Assembly (NCBI RefSeq): GCF_014199295.1
Contig: NZ_JACIJH010000012.1
Coordinates: 1-64,000, forward strand
Reading direction: 5' to 3'
DNA from: Sphingopyxis panaciterrulae
Lineage (GTDB): Bacteria > Pseudomonadota > Alphaproteobacteria > Sphingomonadales > Sphingomonadaceae
Length of the DNA stretch: 64,000 nt
Below are positions 1-7,504 of the stretch, piece after piece. The position numbers were made by a program, and so were the translations under genes. The stretch's first letter is position 1. Each line of letters opens with the position of its first letter. The notes below the pieces were generated by a model that had not been told where the DNA came from, did no database searches, and worked only from the letters and a program-made list of their open reading frames with translations.

Positions 1-93
1 GCGCAAGGCCATCTTCAACAAACCAACATCATATCCAAAAAGGGGGTCCCTCTTCGACGCCGATCGGGGGTCCCTTTTGAACGCCGTTTGACA
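1..93. mobile_element. Probable terminus of an IS21-type insertion sequence
   Basis: Two imperfect 21-bp direct repeats, both starting gggggtccct/t, lie at 42-62 and 66-86, 24 bp apart, with three mismatches. The block ends in ..TTTGACA at 93, and the integrase coding sequence becomes recognisable from 94. Tandem terminal repeats and a terminal CA are typical of IS21-family elements. No transposase gene lies inside the window, so the family name is an inference; the rest of the element would lie to the left. Confidence 0.5.
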
Positions 94-443
94 ATGAAGT
101 TCGTCGCCACCGCGTGAAAGGTGTTGGCCGCCCCAATTTTAGCAGCCCGCTTGTCGCGCTGTTTCTTTTCGGCCGGATCGATACCGCTGGCGAGTTGCTG
201 GCGCGCCGCGTCGCGCCGCTCGCGCGCCGCCTGTAAACCGACGTCGGGATAAGCGCCCAGCGCCAGCATCTTTTCGATCCGCTTGGGCTGGCCATCTGCG
301 CCGATGCCATCGACGCGATATTTCCAGCGCCACAACATGCCCCCGGATGGCGACACGATAAGGGACAGCCCCTTTTCGTCGGCCAATTTATACGGTTTCG
401 CCTTGGGTTTTGCTGCTTTTATCGCGGTTACCGTCAACGCCAT
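15..443 (-). pseudogene. Truncated tyrosine-recombinase integrase (DUF4102 N-terminal domain)
   Basis: This is the N-terminal arm-binding domain of a P4-type, tRNA-targeting integrase. The start MALTVTAIKAAKPK, the LIVSPSGG and RWKYRVDG motifs and the ALGAYPDVGLQAARERRDAAR segment are characteristic. Integrase-like sequence ends at about residue 117 (...AVATNFI). The last 25 codons are read out of the GTP-rich repeats of the adjacent IS end. Full-length relatives are about 400 residues with a C-terminal R-H-R-Y catalytic domain, which is absent here, so the protein cannot recombine DNA. The ATG at 443 is chosen over an upstream extension to 473 because it begins the conserved domain. The gene lies just past the 3' end of tRNA-Thr, the usual place for such an integrase. 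Confidence 0.8.
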
Positions 444-639
444 TGGGGGTATCTCCCAATCCGTCACCGGCAATTTGGGGGTATTTTAAACGGCCCTTTT
501 GCCAAATACCCCCACACATACCCCCTGCGGCATGCGATTGTCGGCGACCAGTCGCGCACATTGGCGACCGTTCCGACCTAGTTTTTGGCAGATTTCCGGG
601 GTTTTTGCAACCATTCCCGGTCATTGGCGAACAGGGGAA

Positions 640-715
640 TGGTGCCGCTTACAGGACTCGAACCTGTGGCCCCATCATTACGAATGATGTGCTCTACCAA
701 CTGAGCTAAAGCGGC
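640..715 (-). tRNA. tRNA-Thr(CGT)
   Basis: A complete 76-nt cloverleaf including an encoded CCA. The acceptor is GCCGCTT/AAGCGGC. The D-arm is GCTC/GAGC. The anticodon arm is CATCA-TTCGTAA-TGATG, with anticodon CGT reading ACG. The T-arm is ACAGG-TTCGAGT-CCTGT and the discriminator is A. Its 3' end faces the integrase remnant, so it is the likely attachment site of a former island to the left. A 26-bp near-identical piece recurs at 5206-5231. Confidence 0.97.
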
Positions 716-1041
716 AACGCGGGCGCCTCTAACAGCGCCGCCGGATGATGACAAGCGCCCTCTGGCATTTGTTTTCGGCCCCGGTCTCGATCGTCGCGGG
801 GACGAGTTTCTCGCCGAATGCCAGCTTCACCGACGTCGCCTTCGAGACCATCGAGCCGGTCGCGGGCATTCGTACTCGCCGCGACCGGCGCGACAAGCGG
901 GACGAGTGCGGTCGCTACATCTCCAATCATGGGTCTGCCCGCCAATACGCTGGCCGGCGGATTTACCTCATCGCGTCGTTTGAGGGATGATTGCCGCAGC
1001 CGCGTATGCTGATATGAAAAAGACCTCCGGCAGGACGGGCC
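716..1041. other. Intergenic region between tRNA-Thr and the metal-sensing operon
   Basis: 326 bp with no convincing gene. It holds the tRNA promoter at its left end and must hold the promoter of the plus-strand anti-sigma/sensor/sigma operon at its right end. Short open frames here lack family motifs and ribosome-binding sites. Confidence 0.6.
727..754 (-). promoter_or_regulatory. Likely tRNA-Thr promoter
   Basis: On the minus strand, TTGTCA (749-754) and TTAGAG (727-732) are separated by 16 bp. The -10 box ends 11 bp before the mature tRNA 5' end. The -35 box is conserved beside the decayed tRNA copy (5261-5266). Confidence 0.45.
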
Positions 1042-1308
1042 ATGGACGACGAACTTCGTATCTTGAGCAGGGTCGATATACCGACGGCGCTGAGCGCGCT
1101 CGACGACCGGATCATCCATGCTCTCGGCGTCCGCCGTCGCGAAGCGGCGGCCATGCGCCGGGTGATGGCGCTCTCCGCATTCATATCGCTGGGTGGCGGC
1201 TTCATTGCGGGAAGCGCTGTTTCACAGCCGGCGGTTGCGGCCGGCCCGCTCAGCCCGCTTGGTGCGGCAAGCGTGCTCGCTCCGTCGACCCTGCTGGATG
1301 CGCAATAG
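1042..1308 (+). CDS. Small membrane protein, CnrY-like anti-sigma candidate
   Basis: An 88-residue protein with a soluble N-terminus (about 1-40), one hydrophobic segment (about 43-62, ALSAFISLGGGFIAG) and a short Pro/Ala-rich tail. It is the first gene of a tight unit: its TAG stop touches the ATG of the sensor gene, which overlaps the sigma gene. The order small membrane protein, periplasmic sensor, ECF sigma matches cnrY-cnrX-cnrH of Cupriavidus. In that system CnrY holds the sigma factor at the membrane until CnrX senses metal. The role is inferred from size, topology and position. The sequence alone shows no recognised anti-sigma fold. Confidence 0.6.
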   Translation: MDDELRILSRVDIPTALSALDDRIIHALGVRRREAAAMRRVMALSAFISLGGGFIAGSAVSQPAVAAGPLSPLGAASVLAPSTLLDAQ

Positions 1309-1746
1309 ATGCCGTCGCGCCGCATGCTCCTCGTTGGGCTCATCGCCTTCGCGGCCGCCATCGCCGGCGTGTTCGTCGGGCGTATGGTCACGCAGACGCC
1401 AAGGGCGAGCGAGACCGAACTGCATGCGCTGCTTCACAGCCAGCTCGACCTGACGGCGCAGCAGGAAGCGCGCATCGAGAGGATCGAAGCCGATTTCACC
1501 GGCCGTCGTCATGCGTTGGAGAAGGAGATGCGCGCCGCCAATATGCGGCTTGCGCAGGCGATCGAGGCCGAACATGGCTATGGCCCGCGCGTGACCGAGG
1601 CGATCGACCACAGCCATCAGGTCATGGGGACGCTGCAAAAGGAAACGCTGGAACATCTCTTCGCGATGCGCGCCGTTCTCGACCGCGACCAGGCGCGTAT
1701 GTTCGACAAGAGCGTGGTCAAGGCGCTGACCGCCGATGCGCGGTGA
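1309..1746 (+). CDS. CnrX-like periplasmic metal sensor
   Basis: A 145-residue protein with one N-terminal membrane segment (about 7-24) and a helical periplasmic domain, as in the CnrX/NccX/ZraP-type metal-resistance family. The positions that bind nickel or cobalt in CnrX (His42, His46, Glu63, His119, Met123) have exact counterparts here, all shifted by three: His39, His43, Glu60, His116 and Met120. The likely role is to sense periplasmic metal and release the sigma factor through the small protein upstream. The gene abuts 1042-1308 and overlaps the sigma gene as GTGA. The downstream genes are copper genes, so the physiological metal is uncertain. Confidence 0.75.
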   Translation: MPSRRMLLVGLIAFAAAIAGVFVGRMVTQTPRASETELHALLHSQLDLTAQQEARIERIEADFTGRRHALEKEMRAANMRLAQAIEAEHGYGPRVTEAIDHSHQVMGTLQKETLEHLFAMRAVLDRDQARMFDKSVVKALTADAR

Positions 1747-2309
1747 GTTCCGGCCCGGGGCAATGCTCCGACAAGGAGCTGGCGGCGCAGGCGCGCGCGG
1801 GGCGCGAGGGTGCCTATCGTGAGCTGCTGAATCGCTACAAGGCACCGATTTTCGGGCTGATCGTCAAGCAGGTCGGCGATGCCGACGAGGCGATGGACCT
1901 GACCCAGGAAGCCTTTGTCGCGGCCTTCGCGGCGATCGACCGCTACGACAGCGAACGGCCGTTCCGCATCTGGATCAGCCGCATCGCGATCAACAAGTGC
2001 CGCGACTGGGCGCGGCGGCGTAAGGTGCGGGCATTCTTTGCGCGCGCACTTCCCATCGAGACCGCGCGCGCCGTTGCCAGCGACACGCCGCTTCCGGACA
2101 GGGAGGTTGACGGCCGGTCCGAACTCGCCCGCGTCCAGGCGGCGATAGCGCGGCTGCCCCAGAGTCTGCGCGAGGTTCTGGTCCTGCGAGGCGTGGAGGA
2201 GGTCAGCCAGGCCGAGGCAGCGGCAATGCTGAACGTCAGCGAGAAGGCTGTCGAAACGCGCCTGTATCGCGCGCGGATGCGGTTGAAAGCCCTGCTGGCC
2301 GAAGTGTGA
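1743..2309 (+). CDS. ECF RNA polymerase sigma factor (CnrH-like)
   Basis: A 188-residue extracytoplasmic-function sigma-70. Region 2 is visible at about 15-85 (DLTQEAFVAAFAAIDRYD and FRIWISRIAINKCRDWARRR). Region 4 is at about 125-185 (IARLPQSLREVLVLRGVEEVSQAEAAAML..). The GTG at 1743 is chosen because it overlaps the sensor's stop codon (GTGA) and gives the usual ECF length; the open frame running further upstream lies inside the sensor gene. It probably directs transcription of its own operon and of copA-copB, which start 93 bp downstream on the same strand. Confidence 0.9.
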   Translation: MSSGPGQCSDKELAAQARAGREGAYRELLNRYKAPIFGLIVKQVGDADEAMDLTQEAFVAAFAAIDRYDSERPFRIWISRIAINKCRDWARRRKVRAFFARALPIETARAVASDTPLPDREVDGRSELARVQAAIARLPQSLREVLVLRGVEEVSQAEAAAMLNVSEKAVETRLYRARMRLKALLAEV

Positions 2310-2402
2310 TCCGGCGATACGCCAACGGAGGCGTTTTGGGTGAGGGTCGCCGACGGCACCTGCGTATGGTTCTGAAGAGCAGCAGAAACGGTCGGAAAGA
2401 AA

Positions 2403-4196
2403 ATGCAGATAGACAGGCGTGGGTTCGTCAGTGCGGCTTTGGGCGGCGGGGCGGCAGCCGCCGCGATGGCGGGCTGGTTCCCCGTCTGGGCGCAACCGGT
2501 GTCGTCCGGAATCATCGCTCCCCTCCCGGCCGTGTCGGGGAACGACATCATGCTGCGCATCGCACGCCAGACAATGCGGATCGACGGCAAGGTCAGCCGC
2601 GCGATCGGAATCAACGGCACCGTTCCCGCACCGCTGATCCGGTTGAAGCAGGGTCAGACCGCACGCCTGACCGTCGTCAACGACCTCGACGAGGACAGTT
2701 CGATCCACTGGCACGGGCTGATCCTGCCCTTCGAGATGGACGGGGTTCCGGGCGTCAGCTTTCCGGGGATCAGGCCCAGATCGACCTTCGTCTACGAATT
2801 TCCGGTCGTCCAGTCGGGGACCTATTGGTATCACAGCCACTCGGGCCTTCAGGAACAACTCGGCCATTATGGGCCGATCGTCATCGACCCCGCGGACACC
2901 GACCCGATCGCCTATGACCGTGAGCATGTCGTCGTGCTGTCGGATCACAGCCGGATTTCGCCCGAGGCGATTTTTCGCAAACTCAAGGTCAATCCCGGCC
3001 ATTTCAACCGGCAGCGCCAGACGCTCGCCGGGCTGCTCGCCGGCAAGGATCAGCCGCTGAAGGACCGTCTTGCGTGGGGCGCGATGCGGATGGACCCGAC
3101 CGACGTCGCCGATGTCAACGGCTCGACCTACAGCTTCCTCGTCAATGGCCACGGTCCGCGCGACAATTGGACCGCGCTCTTCGATCCGGGCGAGCGGGTG
3201 CGGCTGCGGATCATCAATGCGTCGGCGATGTCGATCTTCAATGTCCGCATACCGGGTCTTCGAATGACCGTCGTGCAGGCCGACGGCCTGAACATCGTGC
3301 CGGTCGAGACCGACGAGTTCCAGATCGCGGTCGCCGAGACCTATGACGTCATCGTGACCCCTGCGGAGGATCGCGCCTTTACGCTCATCGCCGAAGCCAG
3401 CGACCGGTCGGGGATGGGGCGGGCGACGCTGGCGCCGCGCGCCGGAATGGTGGCCGAGGTCCCGCCGCTGCGTCCGCGGCCGCTCGCGACCATGAAAGAC
3501 ATGGGGATGGGCGACATGGGCGCGATGGCAGGAGATGACGCGTCCTGTCCCCCCGAACATGCCGCGATGGGCCATTGCACGCCCGCAGGCGGCGGCGCGA
3601 TGGCGGGCATGGACCATGGGTCGGGCGGCGGCGCGATGGAGCACAGCATGCGCGATTTCGACGTCGCGCCGCAGGTCAAGCGCGACCCGAGCGTCCAGAC
3701 GATCTCACCGATGCCCGTCGACCGGATGGGCGAGCCCGGCCAGGGTCTCGAGGATGTCGGACACGACGTCCTGACCTATAAGGATCTCGTCGCGCTCGAC
3801 CGCAATCCCGACGTTCGCGCGCCCGAGCGTTCGCTCGCCATCCATCTGACCGGGAACATGGAACGCTTCATGTGGTCGTTCGATGGCGTGAAGATGTCGG
3901 ATCATCACGAACCGATCCCGTTTCTGGAGGGCGAACGGGTGCGGGTGAACCTCATCAACGATTCGATGATGAGCCACCCGATCCACCTGCACGGTCATTT
4001 CTTCGAACTGGTCACCGGCAAGGGCGACCGGGCGCCACGCAAGCACACCGTGCTCGTCCAGCCGGGTGGGACTGCGACCTTCGATTTCACCGCCGATGCG
4101 CTCGGCGACTGGGCGTTCCACTGTCACCTCCTTTACCACATGCATGCCGGCATGATGCGCGTCGTCAGCGTCCGCCCGCGGGGAGAGGCAGCATGA
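2403..4196 (+). CDS. copA: Copper-resistance multicopper oxidase CopA
   Basis: A 597-residue periplasmic multicopper oxidase with a Tat signal (RRGFVSAALGGG at 5-16). Copper ligands are visible as HWHG (102-105), WYHSHSG (142-148), HPIHLHGHFFEL near the C-terminus and HCHLLYHMHAGMM at the end. A Met/His/Gly-rich insert at about 360-420 (MKDMGMGDMGAM, MAGMDHG) is the copper-binding segment typical of CopA/PcoA. It oxidises or sequesters periplasmic Cu(I). It overlaps copB by four bases (ATGA) and follows the ECF sigma gene, so metal-dependent induction is likely. Confidence 0.95.
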   Translation: MQIDRRGFVSAALGGGAAAAAMAGWFPVWAQPVSSGIIAPLPAVSGNDIMLRIARQTMRIDGKVSRAIGINGTVPAPLIRLKQGQTARLTVVNDLDEDSSIHWHGLILPFEMDGVPGVSFPGIRPRSTFVYEFPVVQSGTYWYHSHSGLQEQLGHYGPIVIDPADTDPIAYDREHVVVLSDHSRISPEAIFRKLKVNPGHFNRQRQTLAGLLAGKDQPLKDRLAWGAMRMDPTDVADVNGSTYSFLVNGHGPRDNWTALFDPGERVRLRIINASAMSIFNVRIPGLRMTVVQADGLNIVPVETDEFQIAVAETYDVIVTPAEDRAFTLIAEASDRSGMGRATLAPRAGMVAEVPPLRPRPLATMKDMGMGDMGAMAGDDASCPPEHAAMGHCTPAGGGAMAGMDHGSGGGAMEHSMRDFDVAPQVKRDPSVQTISPMPVDRMGEPGQGLEDVGHDVLTYKDLVALDRNPDVRAPERSLAIHLTGNMERFMWSFDGVKMSDHHEPIPFLEGERVRVNLINDSMMSHPIHLHGHFFELVTGKGDRAPRKHTVLVQPGGTATFDFTADALGDWAFHCHLLYHMHAGMMRVVSVRPRGEAA

Positions 4197-5164
4197 TCCG
4201 GCTCGCGCTGACTTTCGCCAGCACCGGCGCCTTGATCTTCTCTGTGCCGGCGGTGGCGCAGGACCATTCGATGCACGAAATGCCGCCCGCTGAGCCGGCA
4301 GAGGCCCGGCCCGCACCGGTCGCCGCCGACCCTGAGTGCTCGCCGGTCCATGCCGCGATGGGCCACTGCACGCCCAAGGCGATGCCCGATCGCCCGACCG
4401 GTGCAGTCGGCACCGACCTGCCCGCCGGCGATGCGCCGGCGCCGGCTCCGCCGGACGACTGGTATGCCGATCGAATCTACCCAAAGGCGGAGATGGATCG
4501 GTCGCGTCATGCGATGATGGAAGAAAATGGCGGGCAGACGATCGCCTTCCTGAACTTCGATCTCGCCGAATATCAGGCACGCAAGGGCCGCGACGGATTC
4601 CGCTGGGGCGTCGAGGGCTGGTATGGCGGCGACATCGACCGCCTGACGCTGAAGAGCGAGGGGGAGGGCGCCTGGGGCGAAGGCGTCGAGGCGGCCGAAC
4701 TCCAATTGCTCTACAGTCGGGCGGTCGGCCCCTATTTCAACCTTCAGGCCGGCGTGCGGCAGGATCTGGGCGAAGGGCCAGACCGCAGCTATGCGACGGT
4801 CGGCTTCGAAGGACTCGCGCCTTACTGGTTCGAAACCGCAGGTGCGCTGTTCCTGTCGAACAAGGGCGATGTGCTCGGGCGGCTCGAAGGCTATTATGAC
4901 CAGCGCATCACCCAGCGGCTGATCCTGCAGCCGCGGGCAGAGGTCAATTTCGCGGCTCAGGATGTTCCCGAAACGGGCATCGGATCGGGGCTTTCCGACT
5001 TCGAGTTGGGACTCCGGCTTCGCTACGAGATCGTCCAGGAATTCGCCCCCTATGTCGGGGGCGTATGGACGCGCAAGTTCGGCGATACCGCACGCTTCGC
5101 GCGCACGGCAGGCGAGGATGTCAACGGCGTCGGCCTCGTCATGGGGGTGCGTGCCTGGTTCTAG
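4193..5164 (+). CDS. copB: Copper-resistance outer-membrane protein CopB
   Basis: A 323-residue protein with a Sec signal peptide (about 1-22). A Met/His/Pro-rich N-terminal stretch (QDHSMHEMPP, ..HAAMGHC) and then the CopB beta-barrel domain from about residue 85 (DDWYADRIYPKAEMDRSR, FNLQAGVRQDLGEGPD) run to the terminal VRAWF. The HAAMGHCTP motif also occurs in the CopA insert. The ATG at 4193 overlaps the copA stop. CopB acts with CopA in copper sequestration at the outer membrane. Confidence 0.95.
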   Translation: MIRLALTFASTGALIFSVPAVAQDHSMHEMPPAEPAEARPAPVAADPECSPVHAAMGHCTPKAMPDRPTGAVGTDLPAGDAPAPAPPDDWYADRIYPKAEMDRSRHAMMEENGGQTIAFLNFDLAEYQARKGRDGFRWGVEGWYGGDIDRLTLKSEGEGAWGEGVEAAELQLLYSRAVGPYFNLQAGVRQDLGEGPDRSYATVGFEGLAPYWFETAGALFLSNKGDVLGRLEGYYDQRITQRLILQPRAEVNFAAQDVPETGIGSGLSDFELGLRLRYEIVQEFAPYVGGVWTRKFGDTARFARTAGEDVNGVGLVMGVRAWF

Positions 5165-5203
5165 GTTCGCGAGGGCGCGGCCGCAATGCGGACGTGCGCT
5201 ATC

Positions 5204-5240
5204 AGGAATGATGTGCTCTACCGACTGAGCTGCCGGAGCC
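5204..5240 (-). pseudogene. Decayed 5' half of a tRNA-Thr-like gene
   Basis: Positions 5206-5231 match 682-707 of tRNA-Thr with one mismatch. They cover the D-arm and the 5' strand of the anticodon stem. The 3' anticodon strand, variable loop, T-arm and acceptor are missing, so it cannot fold as a tRNA. A tgacaa box at 5261-5266 matches the -35 box of the intact gene, so similarity extends upstream. It sits just past copB. Confidence 0.7.
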
Positions 5241-5355
5241 TCCATCGGCGGGCTTGGCGATGACAAGCGCTGTTGCACGTTTCGGCCGATGGCTGGGGAA
5301 TGAGCCGCCCGCCGTCGCAGAAATGCGCCCCAGTCGACCCAGACGATTATTGCGG

Positions 5356-6351
5356 TCAGGCGCCCGCCAGTTGCCGGTCCGTTTCGTCCTCTTCGGCGGT
5401 GTGGCTGGCATAATGACGGGCCAATATGGCGCAGGCGAAGAGCTGGATTTGGTGAAACAACATCAGCGGCAGCACCGCGAGACCGACCTGCGACACCGGA
5501 AAGAGAATGCCCGCCAGCGGTACGCCGGAGACGAGACTCTTTTTCGATCCGCAGAATTGCAGCACGATGGCATCGGTGCGATCGAGCTTCAGCAACCGGC
5601 CGAGCAGCCAAGTCGCGGTCAGGATCGCCGCGAGCAGCCCGATGCAGCAGACTGTCAGCACCAGCAACTCGGCAGGGGCGACGCGATGCCACAGCCCTTC
5701 GACCACCGCGGCGCTGAAAGCGGTATAGACGACGAGCAGGATCGACCCGCGATCCGAGACACTCACCAGGCGTTTATGCGCCGTCACCCAGTCACCGATC
5801 AGCGGACGCAGCAGATGCCCGGCGGCAAAGGGCAAAAGAAGCTGGAACAGGATGGTGCGCGCGCTTCCCCACGACAGGATGACGCCGCTCGCGCTCATCA
5901 GCAGGCTGGCGAGCAGCGGTGTGAGTGCGATGCCGAGCAGGTTCGAAAAGGACGCGCTGCACACCGCCGCGGCGATATTGCCGCGCGCGATCGAGGTGAA
6001 GGCGATCGACGATTGCACCGTCGACGGCAGCAGGGTGAGGAACAGGAATCCGGCCGCCATCGTTGGATCGAGCAGATGGAGCCGGCCGATCCCGAGCCCG
6101 AGCAGCGGAAAGATAAGGAAGGTCGACGTCAGGACGGCCCCATGCAATTTCCACGCCCCGGCGCCCGAGAGCAGCGCCTGGCGCGAGAGCTTCGCCCCCT
6201 GCAGAAAGAAGAGCAGGGTGATCGCGGCGTCGGTAAGGATATCGAACAGCCTGACGCCGGTGCCATGGGCGGGCAGCAGGGTCGCGAGGACGACGGTCGC
6301 GATCAACGCGAAGAGAAAGGGATCAACGGCGGCTTTCAGGAGACGGGACAT
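5356..6351 (-). CDS. Bile acid:sodium symporter-like transporter (SBF-like, YfeH type)
   Basis: A 331-residue integral membrane protein with about nine to ten hydrophobic segments. LLFFLQGAKLS, the TLLPSTVQSSIAFTSIARGN motif and the late CGSKKSLVSGVPLA motif are typical of the SBF-like family that includes E. coli YfeH. It should act in the inner membrane as a secondary transporter. The substrate cannot be told from sequence. It is monocistronic on the minus strand between the tRNA fragment and the acyl-CoA dehydrogenase pair. Confidence 0.85.
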   Translation of the reverse strand: MSRLLKAAVDPFLFALIATVVLATLLPAHGTGVRLFDILTDAAITLLFFLQGAKLSRQALLSGAGAWKLHGAVLTSTFLIFPLLGLGIGRLHLLDPTMAAGFLFLTLLPSTVQSSIAFTSIARGNIAAAVCSASFSNLLGIALTPLLASLLMSASGVILSWGSARTILFQLLLPFAAGHLLRPLIGDWVTAHKRLVSVSDRGSILLVVYTAFSAAVVEGLWHRVAPAELLVLTVCCIGLLAAILTATWLLGRLLKLDRTDAIVLQFCGSKKSLVSGVPLAGILFPVSQVGLAVLPLMLFHQIQLFACAILARHYASHTAEEDETDRQLAGA

Positions 6352-6428
6352 GGCGTCCCTCTACACGCCCGGCCGGCTAATGTCCGGGGCAATCCTCGCC
6401 TTAGAGCAATCTGCATCACCCTTTCTTC

Positions 6429-6520
6429 CGTTCGTGCTGAGCTTGTCGAAGCACCGTCCTTTCTTTTCGGCGTCGCAAAGAAAGAATGGCCCTTCGGCAA
6501 GCTCGGGGCGAAGGGTTCAG
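6429..6520. repeat. Intergenic palindromic repeat, family B, copy 1
   Basis: Imperfect inverted repeat with arms gagcttgtcgaag and cttcggcaagctc around a cttttcggcgtcgcaaag loop. Related copies lie at 55980-56057 and 58316-58372. Confidence 0.7.
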
Positions 6521-6643
6521 ATTTAACGCACGATGCTGTAGCGGCCGGCGGCGCAAAGCGGAACGCCGTCGACCTTCCAGGAGAGAGCAAGAGACGGGTG
6601 CCGGCATATCATCCGTACTTGTCGCGAACGTCTGATTGCGCCC

Positions 6644-7504
6644 TCAGCCCGTCACCGCGGCCCGGACCCAGTCGACCGAACCGACGTTTGCCGCGAGCCG
6701 TTCCGTCCCCAGCCGCGCTTCCCACCAGCCTTCCGATCCATGTTCCATCCGCCAGGCGAGCAGGCGCCGCGTGTAAAGGTGGAGGTCGTGCTCGGCGCTG
6801 ATGCCGATGGCGCCGTGGACGGCATGGGCGGTCGCGGCGATCGATGGCGCGGCGGTCGAGGTGACGATCTTGGCCGTGGCGGCGGGCGCGAGGGACAGCG
6901 GCAGACCGGCGGCGCAGGCGATCTCGACCGCGATGCGCGCGGCGACAGTCTGTTCGGCCATCACCGCGAGCTGCTGCTGGAGCGCCTGCTGGCGCCCGAT
7001 CGGCTTGCCGAACTGGACGCGCTCATTGGCATAGGCGAGCGACGCATCGAGCAGCCGTTGCGCGCCGCCGGCGATCGCGGCGGCGCGCACGAGCGCGGCG
7101 AGATGGAGGCTTGGCGTATCGCCATCGACGCGGATTTCCTGTGCGCGGGCGGCGGGCAGTGCGCCGACTGCCGCCGCTTCGGCGTGACCGCCGGTCAGGC
7201 GGATCGGGCCGGGCGGCGGCGTTTCGCCGCGCAGCGCCAACAGGTGGCGCGCGGCGATGGTGTCGCCGACCGGCAGCGGCACCGCGAAGCGGCCGCACGC
7301 GATCAGGATCGGCGCCATATCGGCGAGCGCCAGCCCGGCGCCGCCCTGCGCTTCGGGCACCAATGCGTCGAGAAATCCCGAGGCTTCGATCGCGTCCCAC
7401 AGCGTCGCCGCGTCGCCGCCCGCTTCGATGGCGCGCACGACCGCCGGAGTGCAGGCGCTCTCGAGCAGTCGCTCGAACGGTGCGAGAAGTTCGGTTCGGT
7501 CCAT
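6644..7504 (-). CDS. Short acyl-CoA dehydrogenase-like subunit
   Basis: A 286-residue protein with the N-terminal helical part (about 1-85) and C-terminal helical part (about 130-286, RVQFGKPIGRQQALQQQLA and HAVHGAIGISAEHDLHLYTRRLLAW) of the acyl-CoA dehydrogenase family. Most of the middle beta-domain is missing; the linker is only about 50 residues. Usual length is 370-400. Its ATG overlaps the stop of the full-length dehydrogenase gene upstream (ATGA). The pair may therefore form a mixed alpha/beta enzyme, as known for steroid and bile-acid side-chain dehydrogenases. The substrate is unknown. Confidence 0.85.
   Translation of the reverse strand: MDRTELLAPFERLLESACTPAVVRAIEAGGDAATLWDAIEASGFLDALVPEAQGGAGLALADMAPILIACGRFAVPLPVGDTIAARHLLALRGETPPPGPIRLTGGHAEAAAVGALPAARAQEIRVDGDTPSLHLAALVRAAAIAGGAQRLLDASLAYANERVQFGKPIGRQQALQQQLAVMAEQTVAARIAVEIACAAGLPLSLAPAATAKIVTSTAAPSIAATAHAVHGAIGISAEHDLHLYTRRLLAWRMEHGSEGWWEARLGTERLAANVGSVDWVRAAVTG

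Noticed and set aside
1042..2309. Nickel/cobalt efflux locus (cnr-type)
   Set aside because: The regulatory trio looks like cnrYXH, but no cnrCBA efflux genes follow; the downstream genes are clearly copA and copB.
1617..3644. Minus-strand open frame of 675 codons
   Set aside because: It is antisense to the sigma factor and copA, whose motifs are clear.
5204..5240. Second functional tRNA
   Set aside because: Only the D-arm and one strand of the anticodon stem are present. There is no T-arm or acceptor 3' strand.
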